Shown: positions 27,118 to 35,438 of the stretch, piece after piece
Numbering within the stretch: position 1 is the first letter of the stretch
Layout: each line of letters starts with the position of its first letter
NCBI GenBank assembly: GCA_040880485.1
Contig: JBBDIJ010000009.1
Location: 62,001 to 126,000 of the forward strand
Reading direction: 5' to 3'
Source of the DNA: JBBDIJ01 sp040880485
Lineage (GTDB): Bacteria; Bacteroidota; Rhodothermia; Balneolales; Balneolaceae
DNA: 64,000 nucleotides
Notes under the pieces: generated by a model
The model's input: the letters and a program-made list of their open reading frames with translations, nothing else
What the model was told of the DNA's origin: nothing
Database searches by the model: none
Made by a program: the position numbers and the translations under genes

Positions 27118-28068
27118 TTACCCGGGGTCTGGCAAGTTCCCTCCGGACAAAATGATTCCAATGTTGTGTTCAGATTTATCGAAATAGCCTTCAATAATGG
27201 CTGCAAGCGGAACAGCTGAGGAGGCTTCAACCTTCAAGTCTTCCCGCCTGCGCAAGTACTTCTGTGCTTTTAAGATAGAGCTCTCCGAGACCGTCACAAT
27301 GCCATCTGTCCACTTCTTGATACATCTGAAAGAGAGTTCTCCAAGAGTGGTCCTGAGTCCGTCCGCAATCGTATTCGGAGTGTGCTCTTTCACCCGTTTG
27401 CCACTCTTCAGAGACCGGTATGCATCATCTGCCATCTTCGGTTCAACCCCAATGACTTGAGTACTGGCAGACACTCCTTTGGCTGCGATAGAGGTCCCGC
27501 CAAGCAGTCCTCCTCCACCCACAGGTACCAACAGAAGTTGCAGTTTCTCTACCTCTTCCATCAATTCAAGTGTGGCTGTGCCCTGGCCACAAACGATTCT
27601 AGGGTCATTGTAGGGATGAATGAACTGAGCGGCTGTCTGTTCGAGTACCAAATTCAGTGCATTTTCCCTTGCTGCGATACCGGGTTTGCAAATCGTGATG
27701 TTTGCATCCAGGGCCTGAACAGCTTCTACCTTGTTCGGTGGCGCATCTTCCGGCATAACAATCCAGGCAGGAACTCCTCTGATGCGAGCAGCATATGCCA
27801 GGGCTTTGGCGTGATTGCCAGAGGAGTGAGTTGCTACTCCGTTTCGTAGTTGACTGTCGGACAGGGAGAGCATTGTGTTACTGACACCACGGTACTTGAA
27901 GGACCCGGTATGTTGGTTCTGTTCACATTTAAACCAGACCTTTAGCCCAAAATCTTCCCAAATACCGTTAGAAAAACATACCGGTGTCTGTCGAACCAGA
28001 TTCGATATACGCTCTCTCGCACGAATGATATCGCCGAATTGAGGGATGGGCAGTTCCCTTTCAGGCAT
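27118..28068 (-). CDS. threonine dehydratase / serine racemase-type PLP enzyme
   Basis: A 316-residue fold-type II PLP enzyme. Lys58 in HTGSFKYRGVSNTM is the Schiff-base lysine, SSGNHAKALAYAA is the substrate loop, and the glycine-rich phosphate cradle is VGGGGLLGG. There is no C-terminal ACT regulatory domain, so it resembles catabolic threonine ammonia-lyase (TdcB) or serine racemase rather than full-length IlvA. The exact reaction is undecided. Its stop lies one base from the stop of the convergent cyclase gene. The OMP-like gene at 28072 ends three bases upstream of its start, so the two may form an operon. Confidence 0.82.
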   Translation of the reverse strand: MPERELPIPQFGDIIRARERISNLVRQTPVCFSNGIWEDFGLKVWFKCEQNQHTGSFKYRGVSNTMLSLSDSQLRNGVATHSSGNHAKALAYAARIRGVPAWIVMPEDAPPNKVEAVQALDANITICKPGIAARENALNLVLEQTAAQFIHPYNDPRIVCGQGTATLELMEEVEKLQLLLVPVGGGGLLGGTSIAAKGVSASTQVIGVEPKMADDAYRSLKSGKRVKEHTPNTIADGLRTTLGELSFRCIKKWTDGIVTVSESSILKAQKYLRRREDLKVEASSAVPLAAIIEGYFDKSEHNIGIILSGGNLPDPG

Positions 28069-28071
28069 CGA

Positions 28072-28548
28072 TCAGTTTAAATAGAATCTGAATCCGATTG
28101 ATCCTTCAAAACCGAATTGAAAAGAGGGAGCTACTGCAAGTGTGGGAGCCAGTTCAAAGAAAAGATCAATCGGGACGTCGGTAAAGTTAAACCCGAGCCC
28201 GGACGGAGCCCGAATAGTGAAAATATTGTCGTCGCTCCACTCTCTCCAGGTGAGTCCAAGTCCGCCTCCATAATAGTAGTGGAGGTGCCCAACTTCCCAT
28301 TCAAGGCTTTCATAAAACTTGTGCATCAGATAATCTGCATGAGCATGGAGCATAGTGGTATTCTCAGCAATCGAGAATGTGATAAGCCCTGCAACAGCAG
28401 CTCTGTCTGAGATCCAGTTCTTCCACGAGATCCCGTCATACGTTCCAATTGTCGCGCCAATTCCGAAACCGCGATCCTGAGCTTTAAGTGGTTCCTGAAA
28501 CATCAGAAGAGTACAGGTGAGTAGAAGAGCAGTGATGAATGTTTTCAT
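28072..28548 (-). CDS. small exported outer-membrane beta-barrel-like protein
   Basis: 158 residues from the ATG at 28548, chosen because MKTFITALLLTCTLLMFQEPLKAQ is a good signal peptide. The frame is open to 28608 but those extra residues are not signal-like. The mature part has alternating polar/aromatic strands (GFGIGATIGTYDGISWKNW, HYYYGGGLGLTWREW) and ends FEGSIGFRFYLN, fitting an 8-stranded barrel with an aromatic near the end. Family not recognised with confidence. It lies directly upstream of the PLP enzyme gene. Confidence 0.6.
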   Translation of the reverse strand: MKTFITALLLTCTLLMFQEPLKAQDRGFGIGATIGTYDGISWKNWISDRAAVAGLITFSIAENTTMLHAHADYLMHKFYESLEWEVGHLHYYYGGGLGLTWREWSDDNIFTIRAPSGLGFNFTDVPIDLFFELAPTLAVAPSFQFGFEGSIGFRFYLN

Positions 28549-28699
28549 AGCAGGTTGGCGACCGGGTTTGTATGTAGTTAACAATCGTTGAACAGTTGAC
28601 GAAACCATGATAATTATTTGCCAGGTGAATAGAAACTGTTGACGTTAAAAAGTCCATTTAACGCTCATTCTGATTGATTTTCACAATTTCTAAATAAAT

Positions 28700-28838
28700 A
28701 TGATAGAGAGTGTAACAAATATCTATCCAGCCACTCTTGTAAAAGAAGCCCTCATAGATTAACTCCCTAATCTAATCTGGTTTCAAAACCTAATGCATCA
28801 GCCCTCGGAATTGATCGTTCCGTGGGCTGTTTTTTTTT
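28700..28838 (+). ncRNA. candidate structured small RNA ending in an intrinsic terminator
   Basis: No plus-strand gene lies upstream, yet a strong terminator stands at 28799-28838. The 100 bases before it hold several local hairpins: AGAGTG (28707-28712) with CACTCT (28732-28737); AGATTA (28756-28761) with TAATCT (28768-28773, repeated at 28773-28778); and GGTT with AACC within 28779-28790. A possible promoter lies just upstream (TTGATT around 28675, TATGAT near 28699, spacing about 19). A short ORF (MIESVTNIYPATLVKEALID) could start in it, but it has no downstream gene to control. It does not match tRNA, SRP, 6S or RNase P RNA that I can recall. Confidence 0.4.
28799..28838 (+). terminator. 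strong intrinsic terminator of the orphan transcript
   Basis: CAGCCCtCGGAA (28799-28810) pairs with TTCCGtGGGCTG (28818-28829), followed by nine T (28830-28838). With no plus-strand gene upstream it marks the end of an unannotated RNA. Confidence 0.85.
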
Positions 28839-28918
28839 CAGTTCACTTTCTCACGTCTTCAACACTTCCTTTTCTCTCATATTCAGGCTTTATAATGGTC
28901 AGGAGAGTTATATGTGTC

Positions 28919-28951
28919 GCCTTTGCCCCTTTATTCATAAGGGGTAAAGGC
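28919..28951. repeat. long perfect-arm hairpin, no T-run
   Basis: GCCTTT/AAAGGC and, inside it, CCCCTT/AAGGGG form a 13-layer stem with one G-T step and a 7-base loop. It lies 20 bases beyond the S9 peptidase terminator. Neither strand has a T-run after it, so it may be an mRNA stabiliser or a protein site. TATAAT at 28891-28896 precedes it. Confidence 0.4.
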
Positions 28952-28961
28952 TGTAACCGAT

Positions 28962-28992
28962 ATAAAAAAAGCCCGGGTGGTTAAACCCGGGC
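28962..28992 (-). terminator. intrinsic terminator of the S9 peptidase gene
   Basis: Read on the minus strand, GCCCGGGTT and ACCCGGGC form a G/C-rich stem followed by seven T (28964-28970 read in reverse). It lies about 33 bases after the stop codon at 29025. Confidence 0.85.
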
Positions 28993-29024
28993 TCTCTTTA
29001 AAAGGTCTCTATGTTAAATGAAGA

Positions 29025-31343
29025 TCAGTTGGTGGCGTAATCCTGTTCCCGCTGCTCTTCGGCTGCGATCCGGTTCCAGTCCGGAGGTGTTATTCCCATG
29101 AGGTGCTGGACAAAGAAATCACGACGTTTCCGATCTCCAAATGAACCGCCACTCGTGTGGCCTGCACCTGGTATGGTCAGTAACTCGAAATCCTTGTCGG
29201 CACGAATCAGAGCATCAGCCACTTGATAGGTAGAAGCGGGATCTACGTTTGTATCCAGTTCTCCTACGATCAGAAGCAGACGACCCTCAAGTTTGTGTGC
29301 ATTGTCTACGTTGGATGACTCTGCGTAGTGGGGGCCGATCGGCCATCCCATCCACTGCTCATTCCACCATATTTTATCCATCCGATTGTCGTGACAGCCT
29401 ACGGCAGAGACCGCTACATGGTAGTGCTCCGGATGGAAGAGCAAGGCGCCCGTGGAGCTCTGCCCACCAGCTGAAGTCCCATAAATACCTACCTTGCTGT
29501 TGTCGTACCAGGAGTACTGTTCGGCTACCGCTTCGTGCCAGATGATCCGGTCCGGGAATCCGGCATCTCCCAGGTTCTGCCAGGAGACATCATGAAACGC
29601 CTTGGATCGGTTGGCTGTTCCCATACCATCGATCTGGACAACAATGAAGCCGAGCTCAGCCAGTCCCATCATGCCGCTATAGGTGATGAAGCTTTTGGGA
29701 ACAAAGTTACTGTGGGGACCAGCGTATATGTATTCGATCACCGGATAACTTTTCGAAGGGTCGAAGTTACTGGGGCGAATAATGATACCGTAGATATCAG
29801 TTTCTCCGTCACGTGCTTTCGACTGGAACTGAATCGGCGCCTGCCAGCCTGCGTCTACGAGAGCACTGTGATCAGCACTCTCAAGCTCCATGACCAGCGA
29901 CTGGTCACTGGTTCTGCGAAGCTGTGTGACAGGTGGCTGATCGACCTGCGACCAGGTATCTACATAGTACTCACGGCCGGGAGAATAAGAGACGGAGTGA
30001 TCTCCATTTTCAGTTGTGAATCGTGTGAGCCCGGATCCGTCGAAGTTTACACGGTAGTAGTGTGTGTAGTAGGGATCCTGATCCTCATCCATTCCGTTTC
30101 CACGGAACCAAATCTCTTCGTTCTCTTCGTCCACATGATCTACATTGCTTACAATCCAATCACCCTCTGTGATCTGATTGATCACCTCTCCGGTGCGGCC
30201 GTCATAGAGGTAGAGATGTCTCCATCCGTCTCTTTCCGAGCGCCAGATAATGAAATCACCATTGTCGTGGTAGTGCCGGTAGAGAGTATTGGTGTAACTG
30301 AAGTAGGTCTCTTCCTGTTCGTCGATGAGTGCACGTGCATCTCCGGTTTGAACATCCACTTCAATTACTTTGAAGGCACCATGGCCTCGCTCGTTATATT
30401 CAAAGTAGAAGGCACGACTGTCGTCCCACCAGCGGAAACGGCCAGTATTGTAAGCATTGGGAAAGAGAGAACGATCAATCTGTATTGGTGTCTTGTCGTC
30501 TATATTTACCAGCACCGGAAACTCGTTGTCCAGCCTGTCTCCCGGCTTGATATAGGTGCGGCTCAGGTATTTGGGCTGAACCTGGTCCCGGGGAGAAGTC
30601 TCTACATACTTGATCTTGCGTTCATACCCGGGGATCTCACGGTTAATGACCAGATGCTGGGAGTCAGGTGACCATTCCAGGGATCCAATGTTATAGTAGT
30701 TGCCTTCCGAGCCATCATATGTGACTATGTGCTCCTCATCGGACTCTGTAGAGCTCAATACGAGATTATAGTTGCGAATAAAGGCTTCCCACTCTCCATC
30801 GGGAGATTCAATACGTCGGGAGTCCCTCGTTCTCGGATTAGTGATGGTAGGGGTATCCCACTGGCCCCATCCTCCACCGCCACCGCCGCCACCGCCACCG
30901 CTGACGGATTCACTTTCACAGTCATAGTTATTCAGTGAACAGGTGTAATCGTTGCCACCGAATCTCATCTCGATGGAGGACTCATCATCCTCATATGAGA
31001 AGGAGTTAAACGGGAGTGTGATTTCGGTATAGTCATTTCCTGTCATTTCGGAAAGAGTGTCAGCAAGCCTCTGATGATCGAAAGCGGGCCCGCGTTCCGG
31101 GATTTCGGGATCGACCCGAACGAACCGGAAACCATCAGTTACACGTTTCCGATACCAGAATCGATTGGAATCATCTATCCAGTTGGTTCCACCGACAATG
31201 ACATCGGTTACTTTTCCGGAGAACATTCCAGAGAGCTCATTGGCGCGTTCGTAGTCGGCAACTGTTCCCTGTGCGGCCAGTTGTGGTGCGCCAGAAAAGA
31301 GATATACCATCAGTATGGCTACTGTAAGATGTAATAATCTCAT
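29025..31343 (-). CDS. S9 family dipeptidyl peptidase IV-like exported protease
   Basis: 772 residues: signal peptide (MRLLHLTVAILMVYLFSGAPQLAAQ), DPP IV N-terminal beta-propeller domain (about 100-500; WSPDSQHLVINRE, YFSYTNTLYRHYHDNGDF) and C-terminal alpha/beta hydrolase (about 520-760). The catalytic triad is Ser624 in YGTSAGGQS, an Asp in GELDTNVDP and a His in GAGHTSGG. A run of ten glycines followed by WGQW sits in the N-terminal part (DNA 30867-30900), an insertion unusual for the family. It removes dipeptides from peptides in the periplasm or outside the cell. Own terminator downstream; divergent from the AI-2E-type transporter. Confidence 0.88.
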   Translation of the reverse strand: MRLLHLTVAILMVYLFSGAPQLAAQGTVADYERANELSGMFSGKVTDVIVGGTNWIDDSNRFWYRKRVTDGFRFVRVDPEIPERGPAFDHQRLADTLSEMTGNDYTEITLPFNSFSYEDDESSIEMRFGGNDYTCSLNNYDCESESVSGGGGGGGGGGWGQWDTPTITNPRTRDSRRIESPDGEWEAFIRNYNLVLSSTESDEEHIVTYDGSEGNYYNIGSLEWSPDSQHLVINREIPGYERKIKYVETSPRDQVQPKYLSRTYIKPGDRLDNEFPVLVNIDDKTPIQIDRSLFPNAYNTGRFRWWDDSRAFYFEYNERGHGAFKVIEVDVQTGDARALIDEQEETYFSYTNTLYRHYHDNGDFIIWRSERDGWRHLYLYDGRTGEVINQITEGDWIVSNVDHVDEENEEIWFRGNGMDEDQDPYYTHYYRVNFDGSGLTRFTTENGDHSVSYSPGREYYVDTWSQVDQPPVTQLRRTSDQSLVMELESADHSALVDAGWQAPIQFQSKARDGETDIYGIIIRPSNFDPSKSYPVIEYIYAGPHSNFVPKSFITYSGMMGLAELGFIVVQIDGMGTANRSKAFHDVSWQNLGDAGFPDRIIWHEAVAEQYSWYDNSKVGIYGTSAGGQSSTGALLFHPEHYHVAVSAVGCHDNRMDKIWWNEQWMGWPIGPHYAESSNVDNAHKLEGRLLLIVGELDTNVDPASTYQVADALIRADKDFELLTIPGAGHTSGGSFGDRKRRDFFVQHLMGITPPDWNRIAAEEQREQDYATN

Positions 31344-31490
31344 ATCGCAGATTGGTTTGGTTGAAGTGGTAAGGTAAAGTGTAAGATTGTACGAAAAGAG
31401 TGCCTGGTCCGGCAGATCAGCAGAGCCCCCGTCACGAATATTCTACCCAGAATAATACTCTTTGTTGGAAAAAAGTTGTAAAAAGGGCAG

Positions 31491-31561
31491 GCGGGTCGAA
31501 CCTGTACGTACTGTTATAATTTATCAGATTCTTACCGGAGTGCAAAACAGGTTCAACCCGC
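31491..31561. promoter_or_regulatory. 15-base inverted repeat flanking a TATAAT box
   Basis: The left arm at 31491-31505 and the right arm at 31547-31561 are inverted copies of each other except for one central base. The 41 bases between contain TATAAT at 31515-31520. The right arm ends 39 bases before the transporter start. It could be a regulator operator pair, a 5' UTR stem, or a short invertible element. Confidence 0.45.
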
Positions 31562-31599
31562 AGGAATGAATCGCGTCAGTTTTGTACCTTGGGTGCGCT

Positions 31600-32778
31600 A
31601 TGATGAGAGAAAACCCCTGGTACATAAAGTACACCCTGGTCCTGGCCGGAGTCATCCTGACTATCTATGCGATGATTGAGGCCAGAACGGTCCTTTTACC
31701 GCTGCTTTTTGCCATCTTCTTCTCCGTTTTGCTGGCGCCTGTCTGCAACCGCCTCGAACGGCTCAAAATACCAGGGCTGCTTGCTATTTTAATCACGATA
31801 TCGGCAGGACTACTCCTTTTGGGCGGATTGGGCTTTCTCTTCTATACTCAGATTGTTGTATTTGCCGATGACGTCACTCTGATTCAGGAACGGGTCGAGG
31901 AGCTCATAGAGGGATTTGAGTCCTTTATCGCTCGATGGCTGGGTAGTGATACGACCTCACTCATATCACTCGACGAACTGGAGGCAAGCCTGATCGAAAT
32001 CGTCAGAAACAACACAGACGCTTTTACCAGGGGATTGGCGGGTGCCGCCTCCTTTCTGACCGCAGCATTTCTTGTTCCTGTATATATGTTTTTGATGCTC
32101 TGGTTTCGTGATTTTCTCGAAGAGTTCCTGATGAGGGTCTTCGCTGGCGGTGCCGATGAGGATCGTGAAATGATGGGCAAACTCGTACTGCGAATTAAAC
32201 TTGTTGTGCAGCATTATATCACGGGAATCCTGACGGTCATTCTCATTCTGGCGGTGCTGAATTCGATTACTTTAATGGTAATAGGGGTTAATCATGCAAT
32301 CTTTTTCGGCACGTTTGCTGCAATGCTGAATGTCATTCCTTTCATCGGGCCCATTATCGGATCTCTGCTACCCATTGTCTACTCCATTCTTACAATGGAC
32401 TCTTTGATCTACCCGGTTGTCATTCTGGCAAGTTTCTATGTAATACAGATATTTGAAGCCAATCTGTTTACCCCGGTAATTGTGGGAAGCAGGGTGAGTC
32501 TCAATGCATTGATCACACTTTTGCTGCTGTTTATAGGTGCTCAGGTGTGGGGGCTTGCCGGAATGATCCTGTTTATTCCGATTGGTGCTGTTTTGAAAGT
32601 TGTGTTTGATGAGGTGGAATCCCTGAAGCCGTATGGATTTCTGATGGGTCGGGTTCCGGATAAATCGGAGTGGAAAAAGGGACCGCTTGCGAGGAGAATA
32701 AGCCGGATATCCGGGAGCAATGATGCAGATACCGGAATTCCGGATCAGGAAGAGGAGAAGGGCCAGGATGGGGGGTGA
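31600..32778 (+). CDS. AI-2E family transporter (PerM/YdiK-like)
   Basis: 392 residues with about eight transmembrane segments, including the paired N-terminal helices (YTLVLAGVILTIYAMIEA, VLLPLLFAIFFSVLLAPV) and the C-terminal core (ITLLLLFIGAQVWGLAGMIL) typical of the AI-2E_transport family. Members export small molecules or act in Na+(Li+)/H+ exchange; the name does not prove AI-2 transport. ATGs occur at 31600 and 31603; the TTG at 31582 is ignored. The stop codon overlaps a hairpin terminator. rmuC follows on the same strand. Confidence 0.85.
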   Translation: MMRENPWYIKYTLVLAGVILTIYAMIEARTVLLPLLFAIFFSVLLAPVCNRLERLKIPGLLAILITISAGLLLLGGLGFLFYTQIVVFADDVTLIQERVEELIEGFESFIARWLGSDTTSLISLDELEASLIEIVRNNTDAFTRGLAGAASFLTAAFLVPVYMFLMLWFRDFLEEFLMRVFAGGADEDREMMGKLVLRIKLVVQHYITGILTVILILAVLNSITLMVIGVNHAIFFGTFAAMLNVIPFIGPIIGSLLPIVYSILTMDSLIYPVVILASFYVIQIFEANLFTPVIVGSRVSLNALITLLLLFIGAQVWGLAGMILFIPIGAVLKVVFDEVESLKPYGFLMGRVPDKSEWKKGPLARRISRISGSNDADTGIPDQEEEKGQDGG

Positions 32779-32800
32779 CTAAAGGTGTCACCCTTTCTCT
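32773..32800 (+). terminator. probable terminator overlapping the transporter stop codon
   Basis: GGGTGAC (32773-32779) pairs with GTCACCC (32787-32793), then TTTCTCTCT. The stem includes the TGA stop. The T-run is interrupted, so read-through into rmuC is possible. Confidence 0.45.
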
Positions 32801-32837
32801 CTACTTTCCAATTGATCTGTAACAAAGTCGAAATGCA

Positions 32838-34118
32838 ATGGAACTGTTTACTTTAATATCGGGAATTGTCGTGCTTGCTGTAGGTGCTGCGGCAGGTTTC
32901 CTGTTTGCCAGAGCCAAATATTCGGTATGGGAAGACCGAGCTCTCTCTTTGCGGGATCAGCTTGCTGCAACAGAAGAGAGAGTAGTATTGGAGCGCAGGA
33001 GGGCAGATGAGGCTGAAAAGCGGGAGATCGGTTTGCAAGCGGATTATCGGAATATGGAGATCCGGATTGAAGAGCAGAAGAGAGAGTTCGAAGAGCTGAG
33101 AGCAAGATTTCAGGATCAGTTTGAAAACCTGGCAAATCGGATTCTGGAGGAGAAGTCTAAAAAATTTACCGAGCAGAACCGGGAGAAGCTGGATCAACTC
33201 TTGAAGCCACTGGGAGAGAAGATCGAGGAGTTTAAAAAGCAGGTGGCCGAAAGTTATGATAAAGAGACCCGGGATCGTGTTTCACTCAAGGAGCAGATTC
33301 ACCGGATGGCGGAATTGAATCAGCAGATGACGGATGAAGCGAAGAACCTGACCCGTGCCCTGAAAGGCGATTCAAAACAGCAGGGCAACTGGGGTGAAGT
33401 TATTCTTCAACGTATACTGGAACGTTCGGGGCTTACAAGGGGCCGGGAGTATGAGATTCAGGAGAGTATGGTAACGGATGAGGGTCGCCGGCTTCAACCT
33501 GACGTCGTGGTCTATCTGCCTGAAGAGAAGAGGTTAGTCATCGACTCGAAGGTATCGTTGACCGCTTATGAGAGGCTTTGCTCCAGTGAAGATGAGACTA
33601 TGAGAGATACGGCGATCCGGGATCATGTCCAATCTGTGAGAACTCATGTCAAACAACTTTCGAAAAAGAGCTATCAACATCTTCATGGCGGAAAAAGCCC
33701 CGATTTCGTGCTTCTGTTTGTTCCGGTAGAACCTGCTTTTGCAGCTGCACTGCAGTATGACTCAGGGCTCTACTATGAAGCATTCGAGTTGAATATTGTG
33801 ATTGTAAGTCCCTCTACACTGCTTGCAACACTGGCCACTATCGATACCATCTGGAAACAGGAGTATCAGAACAAAAACGCCCAGAAAATTGCGGAACGTG
33901 GCGGCTTTCTGTACGACAAGTTTACCAATTTTACAGAGAGCCTGCTAGAGGTCGGGAGGCATATTGAGCAGACACAAAAGAACTACGATCGAGCGATGAA
34001 TCAGCTTCAAAGCGGCCGGGGTAATCTTGTCCGTCAGGCAGAGATGCTCAGGGATCTGGGTGCAAGTGCATCGAAAAGGCTGCCGGAGGAGTTCACCAAA
34101 GACGGGGAAGATGAGTAA
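32838..34118 (+). CDS. rmuC: DNA recombination protein RmuC
   Basis: 426 residues: an N-terminal membrane anchor (residues 3-25), a long coiled coil (about 30-170) and the RmuC core (KGDSKQQGNWGEVILQRILE, LVIDSKVSLTAYERL, FVPVEPAFAAAL, NVVI-type IVIVSPSTLLATL). The VIDSKVS stretch corresponds to the endonuclease-like core. RmuC limits inversion between short inverted repeats by an unknown route. It is convergent with the Lol-type permease gene. Confidence 0.93.
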   Translation: MELFTLISGIVVLAVGAAAGFLFARAKYSVWEDRALSLRDQLAATEERVVLERRRADEAEKREIGLQADYRNMEIRIEEQKREFEELRARFQDQFENLANRILEEKSKKFTEQNREKLDQLLKPLGEKIEEFKKQVAESYDKETRDRVSLKEQIHRMAELNQQMTDEAKNLTRALKGDSKQQGNWGEVILQRILERSGLTRGREYEIQESMVTDEGRRLQPDVVVYLPEEKRLVIDSKVSLTAYERLCSSEDETMRDTAIRDHVQSVRTHVKQLSKKSYQHLHGGKSPDFVLLFVPVEPAFAAALQYDSGLYYEAFELNIVIVSPSTLLATLATIDTIWKQEYQNKNAQKIAERGGFLYDKFTNFTESLLEVGRHIEQTQKNYDRAMNQLQSGRGNLVRQAEMLRDLGASASKRLPEEFTKDGEDE

Positions 34119-34190
34119 TATCCACAACTCCGATTGGAACGTGAATGCAAGAGCCATCCCCGGGTCTGTTACTGTCGGTAATGAAAAGTT

Positions 34191-35426
34191 CTATCGCCCG
34201 AACGAGAGTACAGAGACAGGGTCCGTTTTTGCTGCAAAACGTGCGGGTATCCAGGAAGCCAGGGCGCAGAGAAGATAGGTTACTGCTATCACCATAAGGA
34301 AGTCTGTTGCGTGAGGCTCCACTGGTGCATAGCTCATATAGTAGTTCTCTTCAGCCAGCGGAATGAGTTGCCAGGTGCTCTGAATCCAGTTAAAGAGAAG
34401 GGCAATCCCGATACCGATGATTAAACCGGTTGTGGCGACAAACATCCCTTCAAGCAGAAAGATTCTTCGAATAGCTCCGCTTCGGGTTCCCATAGTTTTC
34501 AATATACCTATGTCCCGGACTCGCTCCAGCACCATCATCAGTACGGTACCGATTAAGTTGAATGCGGCAATGATGATCATCACACTGATTACAAATGGTA
34601 TAGTCTGTTCCTGAAGGTCGATCCAGGCAAAGATATTCCTGTATCTTTGGTAGATGGTCTCCACCGTAAAGGGGTATTCGAGTGTTGTAGCCAGCTCATT
34701 GTATATTCGTTCGATGGATGCCCGGTCCGGGTTCAGAATACGGATATCCAGTGAGGTGGCCTGAAGCTGCCCGAGATGATAAAGTCCGCGAACAGGTGTG
34801 ATTTCAGTGAGAGCAAAGCCTTCGTCAAAACGATCAATCCCGGTTTCGTAGATACCGCTCAGGTGAAACTGAACGAGATCGGGTGTATTGAAGGGAGTGG
34901 GGACGCCTTCGATGCGAAACGCGGTGACCGTGCCGCCAGGTTCCGCTCCAATCTGTTCTGCCAGGCGTCTACCGAGTATGATGCCCGGACGCCCGGCGGA
35001 ATCCGGAGCAGTGTTGAATTCTCCCATCTCAAGATATTGTTCCAGAGCCGTGATATCCTCACCTCCCGGAACTCCTTTTAAAATAGCACCGCTTATGTCG
35101 ATTCGGGACTGAAGCATCACCTCACCAATGACAGCGGGCAGCACCCTCTCTACACCATTAATCTTTTCGATGTGGGTTCGTAGAGTGTCGGCACGGAAAA
35201 TCGGTTCACTGGTGAGAGTCTGAATAGTAATGTGGGGTGCAAAACCAACCACTTTCTCATTAATGGTTGACTTGAATCCGTGAACAATCGAGAGGGAGAT
35301 GAGTAGGCCTGCCGCTCCGATGGCCACACCTGCAATGGCCATTAATTTGATGAAGGAGAGGAATCGGGACTCCTTTCTCCGACCTCTGAAATACCGTGAA
35401 GCAAGAGCCCATTCAAATCTCTTCAT
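34191..35426 (-). CDS. LolC/LolE-type ABC transporter permease (FtsX/MacB fold)
   Basis: 411 residues: a first transmembrane helix near the N-terminus (about 27-50), a large periplasmic MacB-PCD domain, then an FtsX domain with three helices (FVISVMIIIAAFNLIGTVLM, GMFVATTGLIIGIGIALLF, LMVIAVTYLLCALASW). The N-terminal ALASRYFRGRRKESRFLSFI is typical of LolC/E. It extracts lipoproteins from the inner membrane together with LolD, which is not in the window. It lies 12 bases after lysS on the same strand and is probably co-transcribed. Confidence 0.88.
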   Translation of the reverse strand: MKRFEWALASRYFRGRRKESRFLSFIKLMAIAGVAIGAAGLLISLSIVHGFKSTINEKVVGFAPHITIQTLTSEPIFRADTLRTHIEKINGVERVLPAVIGEVMLQSRIDISGAILKGVPGGEDITALEQYLEMGEFNTAPDSAGRPGIILGRRLAEQIGAEPGGTVTAFRIEGVPTPFNTPDLVQFHLSGIYETGIDRFDEGFALTEITPVRGLYHLGQLQATSLDIRILNPDRASIERIYNELATTLEYPFTVETIYQRYRNIFAWIDLQEQTIPFVISVMIIIAAFNLIGTVLMMVLERVRDIGILKTMGTRSGAIRRIFLLEGMFVATTGLIIGIGIALLFNWIQSTWQLIPLAEENYYMSYAPVEPHATDFLMVIAVTYLLCALASWIPARFAAKTDPVSVLSFGR

Positions 35427-35438
35427 CTGCCCTTTACT

